Source of the DNA: Enoplolaimus lenunculus
Taxonomy: Eukaryota > Nematoda > Enoplea > Enoplida > Thoracostomopsidae
DNA length: 64,000 nucleotides
Assembly (NCBI GenBank): GCA_030248215.1
Contig: JASANG010000157.1
Location: forward strand, 62,001-126,000
Direction of reading: 5' to 3'
Shown: positions 12,210 to 21,690 of the stretch, one piece after another
Layout of the letters: each line of letters starts with the position of its first letter
Position numbering within the stretch: the stretch's first letter is position 1
Position numbers and translations under genes: made by a program
The notes under the pieces: generated by a model
Seen by the model: only the letters and a program-made list of their open reading frames with translations
The model's database searches: none
What the model was told of the DNA's origin: nothing

Positions 12210-12344
12210 GACTAGGAAATTGTTCACTAAAATATTTTGAACAACGTTGAACATCAAATTACTGAACCACGTTAGGGTCGCGATTTTCAGATGAAACTGT
12301 ACAAATCAAAATGTAGACATAGATTATATATACTCCATTGTTTG

Positions 12345-12455
12345 CTTACGCGTTGGCTAGGCTTAGGTTTACACGGTTTTCAACCCTTTGGCTTAGGTTT
12401 ATTATTAGGAACGTGCTTAATCTACAGTTACGGCCCTAAATGTAACATTAGCTAA
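12345..12455. repeat. Family E remnant
   Basis: TTAGGC-like units (GGCTAGGCTTAGG, TTTGGCTTAGG) are followed by AATCTACAGTTACGGCCCTAAATGTAACATTAGC, the right-end sequence of family E. The left terminus is not recognisable. Confidence 0.5.
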
Positions 12456-15400
12456 AATCTTCTAACAACGTAGCCAAAAAGCAGAAATCTGCAATGTATC
12501 AATCCCAAGAAATATTATGCTTAACTGCTCAGCTGTCAAACATGCTTAACCACAGCCATTATGCCTATGGCAGTCATTACAAGTAAGGTTGAAAATACTC
12601 TAAGGAGGAGAAAGTTCTTTACAGGAGGGGCTGAGCCTTCCCTGCCCCCCCTTGGCTACGGGCCCGAGCCTGAACAATAAACTTTAAAATTCTAGACATT
12701 TTAAAAGCGGCTTTTCTTGTACGTCGAATTAGTCTGTTTCCCGTGGCATTTTATTATGGTTGAACATAGAACAAAATTTCGCAACCTGGCCGCTACACTT
12801 TTACATTGGTTTGTTTTATCAAATTTTTACACGAATTGTCTCAAAATCAAAACAGCAAAATAATGATTTCATCACTAAATATAGTACAGAGAGTTGAACT
12901 TTGAATATATTCTGATAAAAGCAGGTGATTTTTGCCAAATTTGTCAACATAATTTCAGTTCCAACTATTTTGCGTGAGTTCATAAATATTGAACCAAATA
13001 AGCTTGAGAAGGTCGTCTGCCAAATTTAAGTGTCAAATGAACGAACACAAAGGGACTTTAAGTAGAACGACAAACAGTCAATGACGGATCCAAGGGAACG
13101 GACCACTTGGGCCTAAGCCCAGTAACAGGGATCAAAGCCAAGATTAGGTTGGTTTCTCAATTGCTTGCTTGCGAGCTTTTACTACTATTAATATCTCACG
13201 CGGTCCCTGTTTTCGATGTTTCTGGATCCACCGTTGCACGCTGTCGTGAAACAATGAACCACATAAAAATTACCTGTGACCTTTGCCTAATTCGTCTACG
13301 TACGCATAATTGTTCTTTTAAACTGCGGTATTGCGCGTACACAGTTTACAATTTTCATAACTCCAAAAAATGCTGCAAATCTGACGTCAGCAGAAAACCA
13401 GTGTGACACAGCCGTCTCTTCTAAGCTGAAAATTTTAATTTCAGCCGTTGTATGAAATGCTATTTTTGTAGCATTGGCTCTTGCACACCTTCCCAGGCCC
13501 TTATCAAGCTTTAGGCTTAGCGCTTATGCGTGTAACAGGCTCTCGCCTAAGCATTTACTTAAATTTCCCCAAGCCTTGAGGCCTGGGTCTATAAGAACCT
13601 TAAATCTAAAATTTGAGGAGAATGTACAACAATTGTAGCCGTTTCAATGTTGTATATGGCCCCGTAGTTGTATTGGTCAGGTATCCAAGATTTGTCGAAT
13701 TATGGCTGGCCGACGGATTAAAAATCGAAAATTGCGTTGTAAAAATTAAAACAACTCAATATTGTTCGCAAACAGAGAACGACGCGCAAATTCCCCTGGA
13801 CGTCCTTGTGTTGAATATTTTTTGTGCATTTGATTTTTTTACGCGTTGTATCGACAATTTGAATATTCAACTCTGGACTTTACGCAGTTATAACGTATGT
13901 ATCATTAAATAATATATCGCTGTGTTTTGTCGTTCGGAAAAATTTACATTTCTGGATGCCGAAAACGACGAAAAAACCTCTATAATATTGGGCCTTCAGA
14001 TAGAATTCGCAAACCATCAACGATGCTTTCATATTAAGCCTGTGTTTTACGCCTAATAGTTAACAAAGCTTGAGGGACGCCTAGTCCATGGCCCCCTTTC
14101 GGTGTGTCTCCGTGCATGTGCATTGTTGACATAAAATGATAATTTTTCTCAGTTTGCATTTATGTCAATATATATATGCATACACCAGAGGTCATTCGCT
14201 TTTGTCGAACGAATCAAAATTTAGTTTTGTGTCTACTAAAATCAAACGTTTTCGTTTTATAGTTTTGGCGAAAAATATTATATTTTTTTGCAATCTATGT
14301 CCGTGGATTTTTTCAGACGCAGGATTCATATTCTCAAATGTGTGTAGCATCTCTTAACAGTTCATTGCGTTTTTAAAATTAGCACCTAATACATTTAGAT
14401 TTGAGTGAGATTCATAGGCCAAACCCTACGCGACTGAAAAAAGACATACAGGCTATGAATTATCAATTTTACAAACGAAACAAATCCCCGCATGAGACCT
14501 TCAATGTTTCATCCATGTGCTTCCTCCTTTAATGTCGATGTAAAATTAAAATGGTCAAAAACATAATTTCATTCAATGCCAAAAGCAGCATCAAATATTA
14601 ATACCCTGGTGGCAGCGCAAAATGTCGCGTGACGCGGTCGTTATAGAGTCCACAAATTGTGTTATTGTTTATTTCTGTTATTGTTGTTGTTGTTATTGTT
14701 GTTGTTATTGTTTTTGTTGTTGTTGTTGTCGTTGTTGTTGTTGCTGTTGCTGTTGTTGTTGTTGTTTTTGTTTTTGTTGTTGTTGTTGCTGTTGTTGTTG
14801 TTGTTGTTTTACATTTCGACATTTTTCAAATAACTCGCACATATGTTAACGATGCAATTAAGTGTGGTTGCACGAATCTGCATCTTGCATATGTATTGCA
14901 TTAATCGGGTTTGACTACAGTTTAATGCAATGATTTCTATAGTTTTTGTGTAGTTTTATATTAGTATTTTTAGCATCTGTTACGTGCTTTCTTGTGCCAC
15001 ACTGACTAAAGTAAATACTTAAAGTTATTGGACAAAAAAGTGCAAACTATGAACCAGTGTCATAACAACGAAGCCATGGATTTGCTTTATACTAAAGGAT
15101 ATTCCATAAGTTCACAGTCTCAATTGAAGCAAAGAAAATACGTCATAGCTGCCGGTCTGTAAATCATTAACTTTGGTGAGTGACTTAAGTATATCTTTAA
15201 TCTAGAGTACGGTTTTAGAAACGATAAATTGGCTAAATTAATGCTTAGCAAATACTTAAGTATGAAGTTGTACTTAAGTAGCGTTTTAAAAACACCTGTC
15301 GTTAAAGTTTGTGCTTTTAACAGGGACTATTATTTTCCTGCTAAGATGTTGTTCTTGTTTCGTCCTAAGAACTGAATTCTAAAAATTTAAACTTTTTTGA

Positions 15401-15580
15401 CTCAAAATGTTGCAACACGCAAACAATTTCCAACATTTAATAGCAAAAATCTTAAGCGATAAAATAAATGTCAGATTACACCTGCTTAAAGACAGTAATT
15501 GATAAATTTTAGTTCAAATTTTTATTTAGTTTTAAAATTAAAAGCTCATGCTTTGATAATTAATAATTAAGAGCATTATA
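12456..15580. other. Intergenic, mostly featureless
   Basis: No gene is recognised. It contains an N-like scrap at 12595-12670, a short TTAGGC-rich remnant at about 13505-13560 and the TTG microsatellite listed separately. Frames at 13107-13406 and 13613-13912 (plus) have no recognisable motif. Confidence 0.5.
14659..14811. repeat. (TTG)n microsatellite
   Basis: About 150 bp of TTG repeats interrupted by ATT, TTT, CTG and GTC units. It produces open frames on both strands (poly-Cys, Val or Thr) that are simple-repeat artefacts. Confidence 0.95.
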
Positions 15581-15588
15581 GGTCATTC

Positions 15589-15742
15589 GTCTCATGCATA
15601 GAACAGAACCGCATCGTTTTCCGAAGGGGTTTTTAATAGAGTCAGTTAAAGCTTTAGAGTAATTTTTTTGTTTAGGCTTTAGACCAGGCTTAGGAATAGG
15701 CTCATCTTTAAAGTAGTTCCGGCCCTGTTCTATATATGGGCC
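15589..15742. mobile_element. Family D MITE with perfect 8-bp target duplication
   Basis: Flanked by GGTCATTC at 15581-15588 and 15743-15750, an exact 8-bp duplication. The ends are GTCTCATGCATAGAACAG and CTGTTCTATATATGGGCC, inverted. The core has the D-family order GAGTCAGTTAAAGCTTTAGA, a T-run, then TTAGGC-like units. At 154 bp it is a clear, complete non-autonomous copy. Confidence 0.9.
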
Positions 15743-15860
15743 GGTCATTCACGTTTTATGACAAATGTTTAGTTTGAGAGGTGTACGTGGCGGATGGCTT
15801 TTTATTTATCCAGACGGCGTGCAAGTCAGAAAATTTTACAAATTGATATGTTGTGTCATG

Positions 15861-15938
15861 TAGCTATACACACGCGTTGCGGTGCGTATATCGACGGCGT
15901 TGGACGTCATCAAATGTATATATAGCGCCGCCCTCAAT
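15861..15938. repeat. Family C short element
   Basis: It runs from GCTATACACACGCGTTGCGG to GGACGTCATCAAATGTATATATAGCGCCGCCC, matching the GACGTCATCAAAAG..TAGCGCC end of other C copies. Confidence 0.45.
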
Positions 15939-16458
15939 AGAAAATGACTGTAATTTTCTATAATTTTACTTTAATAGAGCCTCTGAATATAATAATCTTC
16001 GAACCGCTGCGGTAAATACAAACCGAGAACACTTTCGGCTGACATGTGTTGTGTTGTTAAATTGAAGTATCAATTCTTTGTTTGAATCGTGATATCAAAG
16101 AATATATGCACCCAATAAGTATTAACCCAGACCAAATAATCATTTCAAATCAACTTATCGTAGTGAGCCTAAACTATTTTTTCGGGCAGAAATCCAACTT
16201 ACGGCATAATATACTTGGATTTCAGCGCAATGTTTAATACAACCAAAGCAGAAACTTCTCCAGGGTTGAACAGACTTTTTCCATAGAAGGTTTGAGCACC
16301 AAACTACTTGCTTCCTCTGACAGGTCGGTCTCAATGTAGGAAAATTTTTGCAATACTTATAAAACATTGTGAAATTGACAAAAGATATAATATAAAATTA
16401 TTAACACTTTCTCCAGACCTGCATGATTTTTTCGCAATAGCATAAGTGGTATAGACAT

Positions 16459-16560
16459 GCACCGGATATCCGGATATCCGGATATGAAAAATATCCGGAT
16501 ATGTATTCGAAATGAAACGTGTCTCCGGATATCCGGATATCCGCCGGATATCCGAAATGC
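16459..16560. repeat. ATATCCGG palindromic cluster
   Basis: About eight overlapping copies of ATATCCGG/CCGGATAT within 100 bp, arranged symmetrically around a central AAATGAAACG. Each 8-mer is close to its own reverse complement. A similar cluster lies at 27130-27222, and related CCGGATA motifs occur in family J copies. Confidence 0.7.
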
Positions 16561-16802
16561 TTTTGTCTAAAAATTTTTTGGAACAATTTGCATGGTTTCA
16601 CATCAAAATAGCTGGAGCTGACGAAAAAAATTCTGTATCCAAACCTCAGTCACAATATTAAACCACACTCTTGCATAATTGTTCCATGACGATTCAAAAT
16701 CTTTATTTCTTATCTAAAACATACCAATATTCAAAAAACTTCAGATTAGCGTAATATTTATAGGTAAAATGGCTTCGTATGGTGTGTCCTTTATTGAATT
16801 TC

Positions 16803-16908
16803 GAAGATTGTTACTTTTAGGGGCGTAACAGAAGATTAAACGTATCCCTAAGCCTAAGCAAAAATTGTAATAATAGAAACCTCTACGGCCCTAAAAGTAA
16901 CACGGGCC
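16803..16908. mobile_element. Short family E MITE
   Basis: The ends GTTACTTTTAGGGGCG and GGCCCTAAAAGTAACACGGGCC are inverted. The core is reduced to about two CCTAAGCCTAAGC units. The flanks TGAATTTC and TGAGTTTT match at 6 of 8, a weak target duplication. At about 106 bp it is an internally deleted copy. Confidence 0.65.
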
Positions 16909-17937
16909 TGAGTTTTTGTAGAATTCGATATACGGCTGGGTTTCACAAAGGTCTAGCCTTATCCGTAATTTAATATAACGCTAATTTATCTCTGGGACGT
17001 TTTAGCGGTTTTATTTAACACAAAGTTTTTCTGAGTTAACACTTCGTGTATCCGAGAATGATGATAGTAAGTTTACTGAGAACAGTATGATATAGACTAC
17101 AGATGAACATCGGATATCCGGTCCGGATAAGAAAAATGTCTAAGGACCCCTACCTTACAATTTGTCCCCACTCCCAACATAAATTTTTTGTGATAAAATG
17201 ATATGGTCATTCATTACCTTACAATTTGTCCTCTCATCATAATACTTTCGTTATAAAATAGGGTCCTACCTTATGAATGCGCTGCTGAAAGCGCGACACC
17301 AGTATAAAACATGGGCTGACGTTTGTACGACTTAGCGTAAGTGTATTTCATTCTGGTTCTTTGTTCTTGGAACTAAAACGATTTAAGTATATATACATAG
17401 TTCGAGGAAAGGGTTATATCCGATGGAATCTCTATTGCACTGGTTACTTACGGTGACGCTTAGTCAAAGCCTTAGAAATTCAGTGTTTCTGCGTTGTGGA
17501 ATCACATTTATCTAAGTCGACTTTGCGGCAGGTTGTTGAAATAAATTGAACAAAGTCATGGATTTAAGAATAAGGCCGAGAATGATACAGGGATAACGAA
17601 CGGCTTTGTAAGTGGTGAGAAATATTTTAAAACAGTCACAGGTGCATTTAGGACAAAAATTCAGATTTTCAACACAATAACATCGTTTGGTGATTGTGTA
17701 GGTTTAAGACGCCGAGTTTACATCTTTATCTTGTTGAAATTTCACTAGCATTATGCGTCTATGATATATACGGGCCCAATGTTGTTAAACGTTTGTCGAG
17801 CGTGTTAGATGATAAATCTTAATCAATAAATGGCAAGATTCGAAGATCAGCATATTTTTCAGCTATGACTTGGGCTACTTTTGTGTAAACTTTGCGATCT
17901 GCAATCGCAGGAGTTCGTTTGAGTTTGGCTTACGTAA

Positions 17938-18121
17938 AGATCAGTCGCGGAACGCTTCTCTAATGAGCTGCAATGGCAAGCTTTAAATTTAGACTAATAT
18001 TATCTGCTCAGGCCCTCAGGCTTAAACTTAGGCTTACTTAAGCTCATTCTCACAATTAGGCTTGGGCTTGGGCTTACGTATATGCTTATGCTACTATTAC
18101 GGCCTGTTCTATACGTTGGCC
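17938..18121. repeat. Degraded family D element
   Basis: It keeps GCTTTAAATTTAGACTAAT, several TTAGGC-like units (ACTTAGGC, AATTAGGCTTGGGC) and the right end ACGGCCTGTTCTATACGTTGGCC. The left terminus is diverged, so its limit is approximate. Confidence 0.55.
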
Positions 18122-18288
18122 TAATATGGGCACTCGTTGCAGTTTTAATTTTCCAAATTAAGTAACTTTCAAGCAAAACAGTAGACCCTTAGGCATTCGC
18201 TTATGCTTAAAAGTAGGCTTGAACTTAGAATGGAATATAGCTCGTCGCGGAAAGTAACGCAAACTTGTACTTACTCTAGACCGGCTAA

Positions 18289-18967
18289 TGCGGCGTTCAC
18301 GTTATAACTGGGGCAGCTTGGAACACGTTTTGTCCAATGTTGATTCGACGTCAACATAAAATTCTGTGATCCGAATAGCGGTTATGTAGACCAAATGTGA
18401 ATGTCATATGACATTGGCTTACAAATCACTGATGTCGAGCGATCATCGTAAACAAATAACCATTTGTCATATGATACTGCGGGACATTTATGCGAATATC
18501 ATATGATATTCCAAAATTCTACTAAATATCATATGATATTTATACAGGACAATGGAATTTGTGCACGCTAAATAAAACAGTAAAAAGTCGGATAATGCAG
18601 CATTAAATGATTTCGCAAGTTGAATTAGCTTCTATGTTTCTGTTTCTCGCTAAGTTTTCGAAAATATATTCCTAAGTACAAATAATTCAAATTTGAAATT
18701 TTAGTATCATATGACATTCTACAGGACAATCAAGCTAGTTTACCACCACTTTGCAGACATTTTCAAACATATCATATGATACTCGCAGACAATATTTGGA
18801 ATATCATATGATATTGCAGTACAAACAGTATATGTCACATCAGGATAGCAGACAATTCAAATTTTTTGAATCTCATAGCGGACAAACGGTCAGACAAAAT
18901 GGTACCAGCTATAGTCATACGGACAAAACGTGTTCCAGGCTGCCCCAGTTATAACGTGAACCCCGCA
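18289..18967. mobile_element. Family A Harbinger-like MITE, copy 1
   Basis: A 679-bp non-autonomous element with inverted ends of about 48 bp (TGCGGCGTTCACGTTATAAC at the left). The flanking TAA at 18286-18288 and 18968-18970 is a 3-bp target duplication of the TWA type typical of PIF/Harbinger. The interior carries about ten CATATG-centred palindromes (ATATCATATGATAT), giving strong internal symmetry. It has no transposase frame. The copy at 37422-38100 is the same length, inverted and nearly identical. Confidence 0.9.
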
Positions 18968-20020
18968 TAATAATCATCTATTTTTGTTCCGGATCTGTTC
19001 TATCAATGGGCGATAACTTCTTTCCATGTGAAGTTTGGCTTATGTATAGAACAACCCCGTAACAGTATCACCAGCATATTATTAACCTAAACGTAAGAAT
19101 GGTCTTATACCTAAGCTTATGTGTAGCAACAAAATTTGTATGAAGCTGAACTTAGTACTAAAAAGAATCCGTCCTTCGTCTTTACATGGGTCTGAGATTT
19201 TAAGTCCAGCCATAAAATTAATCAATTTTCCCGCCCGAAACAGTCAAAAACTTGCATTGCTGTTTAGAATTTTTGAATATTCCCCTATAAGTTTTGTAGA
19301 TTTTAGCAAGAAATGTCTTAAAATATATATGTTTTACTACAATCTGTGCTGTACACGATTTTTGTTTGTTTACAATAATTGTCATTTTGTTTACAGTTCA
19401 GTGCGCTGTTGCACGAGACACAAATATTTCACTGAACACGACTGCATTGTGTGTTATTTACAGAAATTGCGTTCAAATTTTTAAAGAAATTTCGGCAATT
19501 TGTTGACAGTCGCGTATGTGTTGAGAATTTCAGAAAATAAAACGGTTCGCAACATTTCTTGTGGATTTTGTACACTTCCTTTAAATGTTTTTAGGCTTTG
19601 GCTTAGACTTAGATTTCTTAGGCTTACCTTAGCATAAACATTTGTATAAGGCTTTGCCAAAGTGCAAATTTGAGTCTTAAAACTTTAAATGTGGGGGAAG
19701 TGTACAAGAGTATTTTATTGAAATAGTTTCTTTCTACTTGAAATATAAAACTTTTCAAAACTAGTGATGAAATTGATATGTGACCATGAGCGTAGTCAGC
19801 ATTCTGCTTTGGCACTGCTACGCGAAATATCTCCTCAGCTAATATATGTAAATTAACAGAAAAATATTTGTCATAGTTTTTACACAGGGTCGTAGCCATC
19901 TTGCCCTACCTCTCTCTGGTTACGCCCTTGAGCGTCCGTGTAATCAGGTAGAATACCAACGTTTAATACGACCATATCTTTTACTGTGTTGTGAGCGAAA
20001 TGCAAAAAATTTGCTTTAGG

Positions 20021-20158
20021 GGCCACTATGATTTTGTGCGGCACCTTCCTAGTCACTGTGCATCACTGTACGGTATAGTACGTACGGTACAATATGGCGC
20101 AAAGACGCAAGGTGACGTATGGCGTCGAACGTAATTAAAAGTATAGCCCCACCCTTAG
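20021..20158. repeat. Family C element
   Basis: It runs from GGGGCCACTATGATTTTG to AATTAAAAGTATAGCCCCAC, imperfect inverted ends of the C type. A central near-palindrome GGTATAGTACGTACGGTAC lies at about 20074-20092. Confidence 0.5.
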
Positions 20159-20760
20159 TAGTTTTGAGATGTCGAAAAAACTGATATGTAATTTATTCCC
20201 AATCCAAGTTTATGTTAAGCTTTTATGAAGCATATCTAATCTTCATTTGTCGAATTTCTGATTCACTTTAATAATCCACCATACTATTAATAACACATCA
20301 TATAAACCAAACCCGTCAACTACGAATTATTCGGAAAAATGGCAGGCAGATTTATTAACAGAGGATGCAACAAAAATTTTCCAAACGTTGAATAGTAATG
20401 AATAATGTCAAGAAATTTTCTGATTTTGGAAGACAAAGATATCGCCAGGGGACATCATTGGCCGGCTTTCGTCCCTCGTCCAGTTGTATCCCTAATATAT
20501 AAACTACAGAAGGAGCAAATGTTCCAAGTGTAATGCCAGACTCCTGGTTACACAACGTACACAAAGAGGGCACATAAACCAGCGTCATAACAACAACAGC
20601 CAACTGGCACACAATATTTTGTATGGTTTGGCTTAGTGTCAGGCTGTGCCAAGCACCGACTATTTCTCTCTTGCTCTGGCTTTGTACACACTATTTGTCT
20701 ACTTTTGTGCTATTTTGGGTTTCAGGTTTATCTCTGTTGAGCAAGCACCTTTTCAATGCA

Positions 20761-20826
20761 TTATACATACATACATACATACATATACATATAAATATAT
20801 ATGTGCATATATATGCATATATATAC

Positions 20827-20858
<32 letters not shown>

Positions 20859-20861
20859 ATA
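20761..20861. repeat. (ATAC)n/(ATGT)n microsatellite
   Basis: ATAC tetranucleotides pass through ATATATATGC repeats into GTAT repeats, so the tract as a whole is an imperfect palindrome. Overlapping Ile/Tyr-rich frames are artefacts. Confidence 0.95.
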
Positions 20862-21560
20862 TCTGGATTTAATGGGAGTGCTGCGGTTTGGATGCTAAAA
20901 TTTTGTTTAGCCTGAAAGTCTAAGTATTCGCAACTGTACAGATTGCGACTACGATGGCAAATTTTTTAAATATTTGTATCCGAGTGGTGGTGTTAAAGTT
21001 TTTGGTTTAGAAAACACATTAAGAATTTGTGATGAACAATTTTTCTAAAGTTCCACCTACATTGAAACGTGCCATCTACCCATCCGTTTGCATACACCCC
21101 TGCCTGCTCCCATGGCCCTCCCTATCGAATCAATCGCTGACTACATGGCTATATACAGACCTTTCTAATACAAAGACGTATATAACAGAACATACGCAGC
21201 CATAGTAACACAGATATACTACTGCTTATCTATTTTAGTGGACGTTGGTCAGCAAAAGAATATGTTGCGTAGTCTATACTTTATCAATCTCGCTGTTTAG
21301 ACTTGTCTCGTTGCCGGTTTTAGATGAATGCTGCTGTAATAGTATATCAATGTAGCCCTGCATATATCGCTAAATATTTTCCGCTGCATGCCTGTATCCT
21401 CGTATTTCATCACAAAATCGAAAAGCACATTTAATAAAGACAGATTCATTTATGTTCAAATTCTAGTCAAAGTCTTTCAGGTTTAGATGTTTTTGTCGAT
21501 ACTTTTTGTGTTTTGAAATTTTATAATTTTGTGTTTTGCATAAATGTATCTTTCTGAAAA

Positions 21561-21690
21561 TGGTTGTGCAATTGGCCTTGTGATATTACGGGCCAGTGGG
21601 TTAGTAGGTAGCATGTCTGCCTTGCAAGTGGAAAGCTTTGATTCTATCCCAGGCTGGTCCTATATTTTATCGCCAATTGCACAGCAACCA
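21561..21690 (+). mobile_element. tRNA-Ala-like element bounded by inverted repeats
   Basis: A tRNA-like body at 21590-21660 is enclosed by inverted repeats (TGGTTGTGCAATTGGC at 21561-21576; GCCAATTGCACAGCAACCA at 21672-21690). The body shows a full 7-bp acceptor stem (GGGCCAG with CTGGTCC, one G-T pair), an A-box-like GGGTTAGTAGGTAG, and a seven-base loop CTTGCAA that would give anticodon TGC (alanine). The B-box region GCTTTGATTCTATCC is degenerate and the T arm does not fold cleanly. It is more likely a tRNA-derived repeat than a working tRNA gene. Confidence 0.6.

Larger units (their letters stand above)
15751..18285. other. Intergenic with short repeats
   Basis: No gene is recognised. 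Apart from the repeats listed separately, there is a pair of TACCTTACAATTTGTCC motifs at about 17150 and 17215, with TTTTGTGATAAAATG between them, resembling 27895-27995. Confidence 0.5.
18971..21540. other. Intergenic with short repeats
   Basis: No gene is recognised. D-like end fragments lie at 18980-19125 (TCTGTTCTATCAATGGGC; TATGTATAGAACAACCCCG) and a few TTAGGC-like units at 19590-19635. Family C and a microsatellite are listed separately. Frames at 19119-19484 (plus) and 20355-20612 (minus) match nothing I know. Confidence 0.45.

Noticed and set aside
14598-14904. Cys-, Val- or Thr-rich frames on both strands
   Set aside because: They are translations of the (TTG)n microsatellite in different frames.
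16459-16560. CRISPR-like array
   Set aside because: The repeats are 8-mers with no regular unique spacers and the host is an animal.
21590-21660. Functional tRNA-Ala gene
   Set aside because: The acceptor stem is good, but the T arm is degenerate with extra bases and the body is enclosed in inverted repeats, so a mobile tRNA-like repeat is likelier.
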